Origin: Aquanectria penicillioides
Lineage: Eukaryota; Ascomycota; Sordariomycetes; Hypocreales; Nectriaceae
NCBI GenBank assembly: GCA_003415625.1
Contig: PYIU01000005.1
Location: 4,406,001 to 4,470,000 of the forward strand
Direction of reading: 5' to 3'
DNA length: 64,000 nucleotides
The position numbers were made by a program, and so were the translations under genes. The notes beneath the pieces were generated by a model, which was not told the origin of the DNA, searched no databases, and saw only the letters and a list, made by a program, of their open reading frames with translations. Shown piece by piece: positions 1-11,227 of the stretch (its first letter is position 1; each line of letters opens with the position of its first letter).

Positions 1-207
1 AGAAGGGCTTTACTGACTCCATCTACGAATTAAACTGCAATAGTTCATCGTTGTAGGATGTTAGGGAGCTAGATGTCAATAAACACATACCTTACAGACA
101 AGCACAATAATATCCTAGAGAGCTAGGCTGGCAATCTGCTCAGCCACACTCTTACCAAAATCCCTGGTACGGCCGGCAACAGCAACCACAGCCTTAATGC
201 TGTTCAT
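1..207 (-). pseudogene. NmrA-like NAD(P)-binding protein, 5' relic (runs off the window)
   Basis: Reading leftward from the ATG at 207, the first exon encodes a Rossmann-type N-terminus (beta strand AVVAVAG, then RTRDFGKSVAEQ, then DIIVLVCK). This is the layout of NmrA/isoflavone-reductase-like fungal proteins, whose first strand is normally followed by a G-x-x-G-x-x-G motif. Here one glycine is replaced by R, and an in-frame TAG interrupts the region between the helix and the second strand. A good donor (GTATGT, from position 90) and acceptor (TTGCAG, ending at 35) frame a 56 nt intron, so the gene architecture is still visible. A second TAG follows soon after the acceptor. The rest of the gene would lie outside the window. 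The stop codons make this a pseudogene. The family call rests on a short segment and is moderate. Confidence 0.45.
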
Positions 208-3200
208 ATTGGTCAAGATAGACGAATGTTTACTCTTTGAAAGGATGTGGTTCCGCAAGTAGATAGATGCAGGACTGCTCGAGGATTAAACGAATTTTGG
301 CGAGAGAAGACAGTAGAGAGAGGAAAAGGGGAATGTCTTCGAGTCGAGAACTGATGATAATATATGGCATGGTGTAATGCGAGCCCCCTAGGTTGTGCCA
401 TGTTTTGAGCCCTACTTAAGCGCACACAGTTGCTGCATCCCTACATCACAAACGGAGATGCGACCAAAGAGCAAAAGGGGATCAGTTAATTGCCGGACAT
501 TTAGGTTGTTAGCATCGGGGTCTCGGTGTCCGAGATACGGGCCCGGCGACATTAGTCAGTTCAGGAGGGAAATACCGGTAGCACCCGTCCGTAACAATGC
601 ACGGCCTAAGGTTAGGTTACATAAGTCAATTATCCATACTTAGCAAGGAAGGCGGAGACAATCACAAATCCCCAACTGTGGCCGGCGTGGAGGTTGAAAG
701 TACCAGACGTCCCGATGTTCTTGATCAACCTCTGGGCATATTCTGGAGTACTCCAAGTATCAGAATATACCCTATTGCCCAGCATATCGCTTCTATGTCA
801 CTGCCCGCCCTTGGTATGTCATATACTGCGCTGTCTGCGGTGGCAAAACTAGAATCTCAAATTCTTGCAGAATCCATGGGTTCGGTTGAAGGAATAACTT
901 CTCGAACCCGAACCATCACGAACAAGGAGCAAGACAACTGCAGCAATGATGGAGGCCATAACTGGGTGCAATCTTGACTCTAGCTGAGAAATCTTTGAGA
1001 GGCGTATGATGAAGATGCTTGTCAATGAGAGTGGAATTAGTATTTTATACACACGTGGTGCACACTATTAAGATAATATTAACTTTTCGGATAATGCCTT
1101 ACGCTTAACAAGTTCTGGATTTTGCATCGGGTACGCTAAAAACTAAAAACTAAAAACTAAACGTTAAATGCAGAAATGTCATATCCATCACAACAACCTA
1201 TGAGCTTGCGGCGCGCGTATCCTTAGAGGCTATGCTTAAGTGGATGTAGGGTCAGATTTCCATATCAAACTTTTTGTAGAAGCCTCAGCATACGATGAGG
1301 ACTCGGTTTCGTATCTGATTCGAAGTCTGTGCTACATGCTAAACTCAAAATTACAAATTGTAATTCTATCTAAGGACCGGGTGATTGAATGATTCACGGG
1401 ACTCGGCATGTAAGCCAGCCGTATATGAGTTACAAGACTGCGTGCCTTGGAAGCGCGTTGATCATATCTTGTCTAGCTCGGCAAATAGAGTATATTTCGA
1501 CTTGCTCAAGGTGAAAGAAGCACTTTTAAGTTTAATTCGGATAAAAAAGTGTGATCAGTGGGAATATGTTAATTATGATGATTAGTATTGATATATGGTG
1601 TTTTCTGCATCGTTGTTCTTGTTCTGGCTATCATGTACATCCCCTACAAGAGTGGTGTGTCCAACACTTCCTCCAAGTAATAAACCATCTTCAGAGTGGA
1701 AGTGGCATACTCTCTCCCGTCAACTGATTTAAAGACATTACATTTGCCCTAGTGCAGTTTATTTAAGATGCTTTGCCGAATCTGTCCAAGTCTTGGGTGT
1801 CCATGCAGGTACGTGCCGATCACGAAAATAATTTCTGAATCCGCCTTCTCAATTGAATAGCTGCTTCTAGGGCTGGTCTATTATTCCTCACAAAAACAAT
1901 TCAATTAGATATCTTGAGCGGATAATTTATGGATCTTTTTCACCTTTGAATTCGAACACATATTAGTGATAGTGTGCCAAGCATAACTGTATTGGGACTA
2001 TTTATGTGGTCTATAATCTGACGGTTCTACTATGTAGTCTATCCCCTAACCTCTTTGTCATCCTATTCGTATTCTTTATCGTCCTCCTCATCTATATACT
2101 GGTCCTCTAGGTCTTTCGTTGTCACCACTTAGTCCCTTTCCTCTCCAGCACCTGGGGGTGTCGAAGGCATTTTGTATTCTAGCAAAACAACATCGCTGAA
2201 TTTGTACTTCGAGCCTCCATAGAGACTCTTTCGTCTCTGATAGCCCGCGTTAGTCAGGCCGGCAGATGATACTTGTATATGTCCTTTTCCGGAAAACCTT
2301 TGATCGCGTTGTAACGATATCCAACTGTAGGATGGACTTGTCCCATGGTTTTTCCTGGAGAAGCATGAGTCAACTTTAAAGAGCTCTGTTGTGGATGGCC
2401 GAAACTTTTAAGGGTGGTTGAGGCGATTAGGACACGTGAGGTAGATATGCGTGAGAGATATTCGTCCATGTTTGCCAAATCAAAACCGTGGTAGTAAATT
2501 CAAACCATCATTGTTGTTCCTCCAATAGGATAATAGCATGAACCCTAAACAATCACGAGATTGTTCAGAAGTAAAAAATATAGACAAAATGAACCGCAAG
2601 ATAGAGTAGGAGGGGGAAAATAAATGTATAGGGTAAGGCCATTGACAAGATCCTTGTCTCGTCCCCATTGCTCCAATTGTCAGGGTAGGACGTAACCCAG
2701 GTGGGAGATTTAATCATAACAGTCCGTCCACAAGCCTAATCCATCCACAATCTCCGAAACCACCTTCCGAAACCACTCCCTTGCAGACTGCGGAGCACAG
2801 CACGCCGCGCTAACTAAACAATAGCTTTTGCCTCACTCTTGGCTCGACCCCGCTCATAGGAGCTTCAATTATCCCTTGGTAGCTAGCTGCAACGATCTTG
2901 AGGCTATGATTACCTAGGTCTGTGGTACGTTTGGCATCAGATGCTGTACCTTCGGGGTCGAGATTAGTCCAGAAAGAGGTTCCATTGAGGGAAAAGCTAG
3001 GTCTTGCGACGCAGCGAAGATACGATCGATGAATAATATCGAGAGACTGTTCGCTGCCGAAGGATTGAGGCGGAGCGCCTGGATCAAAAAGAGCAGATCC
3101 AATAATTGAGGATTCACAACTAAGGAGATGTGGGCTCAGAACAGGCCATCAAGTCCATCATGCATGGGGCGAAATCGGGTAATCTGCCTTATAGTCCGTC

Positions 3201-3631
3201 TAGTAATTGTAGCCTTCTATCCCGTCTTCATTCACAATGATGAACCTTGTAATCCTTCCTGTGTGTGCTGTGCATAAGGGCCTGCTTCCACGCCCAGCAT
3301 CTGCACTCAACCGCGCATCAGGCTTGTGACCTGATGAACTCATTGAGATGTTTCGATTTCAAAAATGTGGCATCACAGTCGGATGTCTCGGATCGGGCGG
3401 TCTCTTAAATCGGGGAGTTCGGCTGAAACTGGTTGTTCGGCAGCTCGCCGATTGGCTCCTGACCTGTTTAGGCTCTCGGCAAGATATGCACTCAGTAGTA
3501 GGTCGGCGACCATGCGGAAACCCAATACGAAAAAAAATCGCATCGTGCGTAGTTTGGCTAACTCTACTGGGTTGCAACCCGCTCCCATGCGTTGCCTTTC
3601 CTATGGAGGCTACTTCAAGCTCAAGAACAAT
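208..3631. other. Gene-poor decayed intergenic region
   Basis: About 3.4 kb with no reading frame I can defend. The only coding-like trace is on the minus strand at about 2090-2478, where two frames joined by a frameshift read as protein-like sequence ending in an acidic tail, with internal stops; I do not recognise it. A short triplication of AAAACTA-type units lies at about 1137-1161. The many small frames near 3350-3770 overlap each other on both strands and precede the GH45 promoter; I treat them as chance. Confidence 0.5.
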
Positions 3632-3639
3632 TATAAATA
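3632..3639 (+). promoter_or_regulatory. TATA box of the GH45 gene
   Basis: TATAAATA lies 121 bp upstream of the GH45 start codon, at a plausible distance for a fungal core promoter with a roughly 90 nt leader. A CCAAT box in inverted orientation (ATTGG) occurs near 3451. Position and match are seen; function is inferred. Confidence 0.5.
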
Positions 3640-3759
3640 CATCCCTTTGGCTATCACCTTTCTCCAGGACCAGGCTCAGAGTCCTGACATCTTCTCAATT
3701 CAAGGCGCCTCATTTTCTCTGATCAAGTTTCTTACCCTGAATACAAGTGATAAAACTCA

Positions 3760-4589
3760 ATGGCTCTAAATCTAGCCCGCCTCTTCACTTTGCTCTCGAC
3801 AGTGTTCATCACAACTGCTGTCCTTGCTGACACTGGAGTGACCACCCGATACTGGGACTGCTGTAAGCCATCCTGCGCTTGGTCCGGCAAGGCGCAGGTA
3901 TCAGAGCCTGTGCGAACCTGTAACAAGAACGACCTATGGCCCAGCCCACTCAACCCCAATGCCCAGTCGGCCTGCTCTGGGGGCGATGCGTATGCATGCA
4001 GCAACAATGGACCGTGGGCTGTCAACAGTAATCTGGCATATGGATTCGCTGCAGCCAAACTTGCGGGGAAGTCTGAAAAGGATTGGTGCTGCGCCTGTTA
4101 CAAGTAAGTCAAGCCTGCTTCTGAACGCTGAATGAGGAACAATACGCAAAGAGTGAGAGATCAAAGAAGTTCCCAAGGAGTATTGGTGGAAAAAGCCATT
4201 GCGTGTGATGCTTGACTGACAGGTTTACTTAATTTAATAGGCTCACCTTCACTTCAACCTCAATTGCCGGGAAACAAATGATCGTCCAGGTGATCAACAC
4301 CGGTGGCGATCTAGGAAACAACCACTTTGACCTAGCCCTTCCCGGCGGTGGTGTAGGCTTGTTCCCCCAAGGATGTCAATCGCAGTTCAATGGGGCGTGG
4401 ATGGGTGACCAGTATGGCGGTTACCAGAACAGAAACGATTGTTACAATCTTCCCGCAGGCCAATTCCGTGACGGCTGTTTCTTTCGTTTTGACTGGTTCC
4501 AAAACGCTCAGAACCCAAATGTCGAGTTTCAAGAGGTGTCTTGTCCACAAGCCATGATCGACAGGACCCACTGTGGACGCTGGAGTTAG
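3760..4589 (+). CDS. Secreted GH45 endo-beta-1,4-glucanase
   Basis: Two exons, 3760-4103 and 4241-4589, joined across a 137 nt intron (GTAAGT...AATAG, phase 2), give 230 residues. Residues 1-23 form a signal peptide ending VLA. The mature enzyme opens with TTRYWDCCKPSCAW, the GH45 signature with the catalytic base Asp33. The second catalytic acid is Asp145 in GGDLGNNHFDL, 112 residues on, matching the 111-residue spacing of Humicola insolens EG V (Asp10/Asp121). The Cys-rich pattern of the family is kept throughout and the product ends at the catalytic domain, with no linker or CBM1. It should hydrolyse internal bonds of cellulose or related glucans outside the cell. The gene is isolated, with a TATA box upstream and no other cellulase nearby. 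It is intact: no stop or frameshift. Confidence 0.94.
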
Positions 4590-5049
4590 AAGGGTCTTGT
4601 TAGTCAGAGTGAAGACTGAGATCGATCGAGTAGAGCCGGAATTGTGATTTTTCTATTATCTGTTAGGAAAGAACGCAACAATTCTTGGGCAACAAGGCGG
4701 CTCTAATCGGGTGGTGGCAGAGAGCTTCCGGTAAATGTGTTGATCACTAACGGGACTATATTTGAATATAAATATGCTTCCTTATGTGTATGGAACAAGA
4801 TTAAATTCTACCCTTTCCTCATTGTGGACCCATGCCTAGGGGTAGACGTTGGTGAATGTAGCGGCCGGCTGGTCAGTGGTCTCACAATGTCACGGGATAT
4901 CGCGTCAGACCAGTACATGTATGGTGGAATTCTAATTACAGGGAGAGAAAGATGGCAGAATTCTTCGTGAATAGGAGTGAAATTCGTGTCCTAGCTTAAC
5001 GAGATATTCCACCTGCAGGCTATTCCTTCGCCTTACTTGATGTAATTAC
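4590..5049. other. Intergenic, no gene seen
   Basis: 3' flank of the GH45 gene. I see no coding frame with protein-like composition and no repeat. Confidence 0.5.
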
Positions 5050-5950
5050 TCAAGGAGTCAGGAGACGGCGGCTGGACAGCCCTGATTACTCTACTAAACA
5101 CCTGAAAACTCGCAATGTGGTCATCCCAAATCAACCCGATACTGTCTTTGCTCTGGTCAATTAGGTCAAAGCATAGTCGATCAATATGCTTCACCGCGAC
5201 TCGATACCAAAATCGCTCCTTTTCATATGGCGTGAATGTGAAGTTGGGCTATTTGCACAACGGAACCACCTTCGCGAACCGGTAATAATCGATGTAGGCG
5301 GCGCTTGAATTCGTTGCTTGAGGATCTTCAGGAGGCTTCATCACCGAGTTGATAACTGAGCATCAATCATGAGACAGACACGATATCTTGGATTTCTGTT
5401 TGCTTTTGAGCCGCCACTACGTTCTCCCACCCATTGGTTGAATATTTCTGCGACTCTGCTAGTGCCGATACTATCTAATGTAGCTGCATCCTCACAAATA
5501 TCGAGCTGAAAGCGTGAGATGAGATCTTTCTCCGCGCCGTCGTCAATAGGCTCGTCATCAGCGCCCTTAATATCGTAGACGACAGCTATGATTCGACTCT
5601 CGGCATGTACTCTAATATGTTGAATCACTATAGGAAACATATCATCCGACTTGGATGTGTAAACTACCTCATAAACAATGAGCCTCCATCAATAAAGACG
5701 ATCTCCAGTGTTGAAATACTGCTGGGGCTGGCGAAGTCTGCTGTGCGCTTGTCGTTGCTCAGGTGGATCCTATAGGGTAAGTTGCACTTCAACCCAAGGC
5801 AGTAAGTAGCATGAGGTTCTAATTTTTGAGGTTTATGTCTTTAGGGATCTTGACCCAAGCAACGTAATTTCAATTGGAGCTGCTTATAAATTTCAACTAC
5901 TTCAGCACCGGGTACAGCTGGCATAGTTAGTATGTATAGTATACTATAGG
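5050..5950 (-). pseudogene. Decayed protein-coding gene of unknown function
   Basis: Minus-strand sequence reads as convincing protein but only by changing frame. One open piece (5640-5341) contains the segments HIRVHAESRIIAVVYDIKG and NPRYRVCLMIDAQLSTR. Directly after its stop, the +1 frame continues with KPPEDPQATNSSAAYIDYY, then an in-frame TAG, then YEKERFWYRVAVKHIDRL and IGLIWDDHIASF, to about 5100. Upstream (about 5760-5640) the frame RIHLSNDKRTADFASPSS followed by a TGA/TAG break extends it at the N-terminal side. At least two frameshifts and two stops are therefore present. The style resembles lineage-specific fungal proteins (conserved Trp/Arg, no signal peptide). I do not recognise a named domain. 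It lies tail-to-tail with the GH45 gene. Confidence 0.4.
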
Positions 5951-6010
5951 ATCCAAACCCGGCTGTCGCGTTCACCAAATGCAGAAGAAATAATAAGGCA
6001 TTGCCCGATT

Positions 6011-7647
6011 TTACAGAGACCGAAGGACCTTGGCAACCCCGATAGCCTTCTCCTCCCCGAACCGGCCGGTCACGATCTGGATTCCAACGGCCATGCCGTC
6101 AAAGAGATCAACATCGTAATAATCGTGATTAAAACCATCTGAGAAACTGCGGGCTTTATGGTCCTTCCATTCCTGGCTTGGCTGGTCCTTATCTTTCGAC
6201 ACGACAGTGGTGGGAACGGTCAATGCGGTCCAGTTCAGAAGATTGAAGATCGCAGAGTAGCCAATGTACATATCCGCTTGAACCCATGCCCTTGGGCGCA
6301 AACCCACCCACTGAGTAGTCGGCAAGATCAGAGCATCGAGTTTGCTCGCCTCCCACCGGGCCATGTACTCGTCCTGGTAATCAAAAATCTCGTCACTCAG
6401 GCTCTGCCTCTGGTCGGCATCCAGATACGTCTCGGCGGTGCCAGTCAACATGCCCGGGATGAGGGGCTCTCCTTGGCCCTGTTTGCACATCTCGGCCGCG
6501 TCTCGACCGCCCTCGGACAGGATAGCTTTGACCCACATATCGTGACCTCTGGCGTGGCTTGAGGCATCCCACGGCACCACATCGTGGCCCGTTGCTCTGA
6601 GCTTGTCCACTGTCTCGAGTACTGCTCTTTGCACAGGAGGTTGGGGAGAACGACTCCGTCGTCGACGATATAGCCGATCTTTAACTTCTTCGATGTCGAT
6701 GTGATTTCGTCTACCAAGTTCTCCCTCCAAGGAATTGGCAGGACGGCGGGATCGCTCTTCCATGGCTGGTACAATAAGTAGCTCTTCAAAAAGTACTCAA
6801 TGCTGTCCAGATCGCGGGCCATCGGACCAGCCACTGGTGGAATGATGTTGGCCTGCCACCTGACGCTTTCGCGGTTTCCAATTCGCCCTATGGTCGGACA
6901 CAGACCGTAGAGGCCTTGCAAAGTCGAGGGAACTCTGACGCTGCCACCAACGTCAGTGCCGATGCCAAGCACACTTCCGCCGCTGGCGACAAGGGCTCCC
7001 TCGCCGCCCGAGCTCCCACCCGAGATCAAGTCCCGGTTCAGCGAGTTGACTGATTGGCCGAAGAGGTGGTTATAGCTGTCGCTCATCATCGTGCTTTGAG
7101 GAATATTGGTCTTGACATAAAATATCGCCCCGAGTTTGCGGTAGGCGGCCACAGAGGAGTGGTCCTTTGCCGCCGGGTGGCCTACCCGTGCCAACCAGCC
7201 GTTTGTTGCTTCTATCCCCTTAACAGCCTGACTATCTTTTAGACTGAGGGGAAGACCGTGTAGTGGACCGACGGTTTTGCCGGTTTTTTGTAAGATGTCA
7301 TCAAGCTCCTTCGCTTGAGCTAGGGCCTCATTAAAGAAAATCTCCGTCAGGCAGGATGTGAGTTGCTGTACCACGGCAGCCCGTTTACAAAAGGCCAGAG
7401 TGACATCATAGGCGCTCCAGGCCGAGGTGCGGATCTTGTCCAGGATATAAGGTGCGGTGTGGGATGGATTAGTGACTTCAAGCTCCCAGGGAGACACAAT
7501 CCCGCAAGATTCGACAACAGGAAGGGAGCTTTTTGCCTCAGCAGTGGAGGGGATGGTCTTCAGACGCCACTCCTGTGGTATAAGTGACACCTGTTGTTGG
7601 CGTCGTAGTCGCGTTGCGACTTTCCAGGCGGGAAGAGAGTCTGTCAT
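6011..7647 (-). CDS. Amidase (amidase-signature family), one frameshift
   Basis: Hydrolase of the amidase signature family (acetamidase-like fungal branch), which releases ammonia or amines from amides. From the ATG at 7647 the first frame shows the catalytic lysine Lys137 (LPLSLKD), the cis-serine Ser212 in GGSSGGEGAL and the nucleophile Ser236 in GIGTDVGGSVRVPS. The spacings of 75 and 24 residues equal those of the FAAH triad. The frame then breaks near 6643-6646 (plus-strand GGGG) and the C-terminal third continues in another frame to the stop at 6011, with the expected NWTALTVPTT and GIQIVTGRFGEEKA elements. The span is 1637 nt; one extra base makes 545 residues, the usual length. No intron can bridge the shift. 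It is either a recent pseudogene or an assembly error. No signal peptide, so intracellular. Everything else is intact. Confidence 0.9.
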
Positions 7648-8834
7648 GTTTTCATCTGTATGTTATTTTAGTTTAACTGGAAAATGAGCAAACATGCAGA
7701 ATATAAGCAATTTATACTTCTGCGCACGCAAGGTTTTGACTTGACAATGAACCGTGGAGCAGTTGGTGACATCCCAAGATCCACATCGATTCGTACTGCT
7801 AAGATCCCTACATCTTTCCCCATTAAGTCTGCTAGGCGACTCCTTTGATGTTACAGCACTTCCATTCATCATTATCTAGCATCTATGCCTGATGCAAAAG
7901 AGGAGGCTTGGTATGGTGGATAGGATGTTTCATTGTGAGCATCACCCTACCTCGTTGAATCGGACAACCCCTGCGAACGCTCTAGTCTTGATTTGGTCTT
8001 GATAGCAAAGTTCATGGCTCCTCGGCCCCTAGTCTGGATTTGGAATTTGATAGCATAACTGGGAAGGAATAGACTGTAAAAACTTGCAAATTCGCACGCA
8101 CCAGCCCTCTATCAAAGTGTGCCACCGACCCCTGTTCAATGATATAAGCTATTTTGATTTAGGACTAGGTATTGTTACATATGTTCAAATCAACAGACGT
8201 GGTACCCGATAGAGAATGGAATGGTTCGAAACTCCACTTTTCTACGGCGCTATTGAGGGTGGATTTGATGAGGTTTTCCGGTACCCCATTGGTGGATTTG
8301 GGCCCCGGATATGAACCCGATAGCATAACCGATAAGGGATGTGCTCCATTGATGGGCTGGGCCCGGATATACTCGGGTGAAGGCCCCAGACAAGAGCTGG
8401 TTTGTGTCTGATAGCGTAATTCATGGGGATACCGTATACTACGCGGGGGTGGGCTGACTTCAAGGTTCTAAAATCTGACGCAGGCACTGATTTGCGGCCG
8501 CACGCACGGATTGAGGACTACCACTATACCACTTGGATGAACAAGATCCCGTGGGGAGAGTAATACCCATATAATTAAACTCACAATGGACACCCTCCTC
8601 CGTTGATTACGGCCCTGAGGGTTGTGTGGCTAACTCAAACATATTCGCCTACGCCTCAGCAAAGAGTGACGTTACAAAGATGGACTAGTCGGTTTGTAGT
8701 TCTAGGCACGAAATGCGTTTGAAAAAGTTGTTCAATTAATTAGGATAGATTCACAAAAAACTATTTTAGCTTGGACCAAATCAAGCCCTGAACTTAACAG
8801 TTCTTGGCCTGCAAGACGACCATCCCAGTCTCCT
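7648..8834. other. Intergenic with a degenerate short repeat
   Basis: No gene supported. Four related copies of a GATAGCATAA-type motif occur at about 7998, 8048, 8320 and 8410, two of them followed by TTCATGG and several preceded by a GGATTTGG/GGCCCC-rich stretch. This looks like a worn minisatellite or the remains of a short duplicated sequence. The upstream region of the amidase lies at its left end. Confidence 0.4.
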
Positions 8835-9860
8835 TTGAGAAAATTTATGAATGGAAAATTGCGAATAAATGGAGCCTCCGTTGATGGCCAGAGGCAGACG
8901 CAATACCCTCGGACCAATCTAAACAAAATCCATGTCTACAAGCATTGTGGTATGCTACTCGCAAGGGGGCATGCTTCCATTCAAACATGTGAAACCTCAG
9001 GCATTTCCAACATAGAAGAAATGCGAGGACATGGAGAACCAATTGTGCTAACCACAATATTTTAGCACACTATGATTTTCAGACTGTCCACTCTATCATC
9101 GACACTACATTCGTCTCTCATTTGTCGTTTATCGGCACGGATGAAGACGGCGAGCCCACTCCGATGATGTTGCCTCTTACAACAGCGATCGGTATCTACT
9201 GGAGTGCTGAAACTATTAAACCCGATATGAGCGACGAGGAGCTCGAGCAGCATCAGAAGCGCGCCATGAGGCAAGGCCCCACAAATGCCTACTTGCATGG
9301 TAATGCCGCGATAATGCTCTGCAAGGCGATCCAGGCGAGCAAGACAAGTGCGGTCAGGGTCTGCATCTGCTCAACGAAGGAGTAGTTTTATTGCGCTCAA
9401 CTATCGTTCGGCCTCCATCCACGGCATGGCTTTGCTGGTTCCAGAAAAAGACTCTCGGAAAAAAGAGATACGCTACACGACTGCTCACTAATCACATGTG
9501 GCCAGGTCGGGGGGGAACAGTTACCTAGTTGTCCCGGGTGCGATGAAGGCGGTCAAAGTCATTGAGGTTCAAATTCGGTCTGCCAGCGCCAAGATTCGTA
9601 CAGGCAACACTGGCTCATTTGACGCCCAAGTGGTGCGGGAGAAAGATGGAGCGTACATGCAGCAAGCTGGCAAGGGAGTGTGGTCCGGCGTTGTGCCGCT
9701 ATTCGAAGTTCTGGGCAAGCCAGTTAAAAATAAAGACATCCAAAGCATAAGTGGAGAAAGGGAATGTTTAGAAGCTGTGAAACTGGGGCTGGAAGAAAGA
9801 AACGCGAGGGAGCGCGATTATGCAGAAAGTTTGGGGTCTAGAGGAAACTCGAGTCTCTAG
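8835..9860 (+). pseudogene. FMN-binding split-barrel (pyridoxamine 5'-phosphate oxidase-like) gene, broken
   Basis: Exon 1 (8835-8949) encodes a short N-terminus with YPRTNLNKIHVYKHC. A 116 nt intron (GTATGC...TTTTAG, 8950-9065, branch CTAAC) joins it to AHYDFQTVHSIIDTTFVSHLSF. This is the N-terminal signature of fungal split-barrel flavin-nucleotide-binding proteins (usual form Y-K-H-R-x-x-Y-D-F-E-T-V-H-S). The order of family motifs is then complete: MMLPLTT, NAYLHGNAA, VCICSTK, FIALNYRSASIHGMALL, YATRLLTNHMWPGR, AVKVIEVQIRSASAKIRTG, VWSGVVPLFEVLG. The frame must change at about 9383, in the A-run at about 9459-9464, and in the G7 run at 9509-9515. Three shifts in 130 bp argue for a pseudogene, although two sit in homopolymers. 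The start could instead be the ATG at 8847. A working copy would bind FMN. Confidence 0.72.
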
Positions 9861-11227
9861 TTCTTGCTCAGATCTTGAGTCCTGATATAGATGGATATGT
9901 TGCATGTCCTGTAAGTCGATTCCTACAGTGGCAAGGATAACGCTCTAAATCCACATTATAGAGGGGCATCAATACTGGTGCCAAGAAAAGAGAGACGAAC
10001 TCTTCATCTACAGACAGAATGGCGAAAGAGGGCGTTCGGGCGTTGAAACACAACAGATCTTGAGCTTCGTTGTAAAGTCTAGCGAAGCTGACTACTAGTC
10101 CTCTAGAAATATGTGCCTGTGATATTCATCAAAATTGAGTGTAGCGAAGCAGGCTGATGAGGCCAGGGCATATTGACTAGGAGTACCGCGAATCATCACG
10201 AATACACCCATGAGGTCAGAGCTGAGCCCTGCATCTTAAAGGCCACCCGTAGCATCTCGTGACCTCGATCTATAGATACCATCCCGGTCATACCTTTGCT
10301 AAATCTTTGACCTTACACAATGTGTAGCTGCTACTCCTAATTGGTAGGTGGGCCTCTCGCGAAGCTCCACTGGGCACACACCCATAGCACGCCTTCCAAG
10401 TTTTTCTGCTACAATAACACGTCGCCATTTCGACTTTAGTTCCCTATTGACAGCTTTACAATGTGCTCATCGACGTAATTGCACAAATGGAGCCTTAATT
10501 GTTCGCCGGTGGAGATACGGCACTTCAAGTTGGCTGGAGGAGCACAGCCGGAGGAACTGAGCCAAATACGCGGCCTGTAATTGGAGGGCTCTGTCATGTC
10601 ACCTGGCCCCGTTGCAATATCTGTACCCAATGATGCCAGGATCTGAATTTCGTTCTAGCCATATGGGTCTTAGATAACGTGTCTCTCTCTACTCACCTAT
10701 ACTGTGCAAGTAGACAGAGCCATGTTGGACCAGTTCCCTAGCCCCCAGAATCAGGCGACGTGCTCACGTGGCAGGGCAGCATTATTGCAGCAGCCCAGGT
10801 CTTATCTTGCGCAAGACTCCACATTTTGTCCAAGCCTCCGCATTTTCCCAAGCCTCCGCATTCTTAACCAGCCTTCATCATCGACACCTCTCCGCTTTCA
10901 CTCGCGTCACGCGTTTGTGCCCCAGTTTCGCTCCATCCAAGGGAAGAAAATAAAATTCCCCAGAGACACGGGTGCCCTCAGGACATGTGTTCCTGACGCA
11001 CAAGCGAATTGAACATCTCGATACCTTGAATTGTGGCTGAAGAACGACCGCTTTTCTAGACTGGCATTTCTCCTTCTCAAGTCAATGGTGATGATGCGGC
11101 ACCAACCAATCTCTCACCATATCCAAAACAATCGTACTTTTTAAGAATCAATTCATGCCTGCTTGGTTTCTGCAACTAGTTCTCGATATCTGGATTTCAC
11201 TGTCTGAATTGTTCACCTGCGGCCTCA
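9861..11227. other. Intergenic, upstream region of the Zn2Cys6 regulator
   Basis: No coding frame supported. Around 10820-10900 there is a pyrimidine-rich repeat of CAAGCCTCCGCATTTT-like units (three imperfect copies). The last about 250 bp before 11228 probably hold the promoter and leader of the regulator gene. Confidence 0.4.

Noticed and set aside
3348..3769. Several overlapping frames of 70-134 codons upstream of the GH45 gene
   Set aside because: They shadow each other on both strands and overlap the TATA box and leader of the GH45 gene.
6600..6700. An intron explaining the frame change in the amidase
   Set aside because: Coding similarity continues on both sides without a gap, leaving no room for a GT-AG intron.
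8220..8235. GGTTCGAA sequence resembling a tRNA B box
   Set aside because: No A box, acceptor stem or cloverleaf could be drawn around it.
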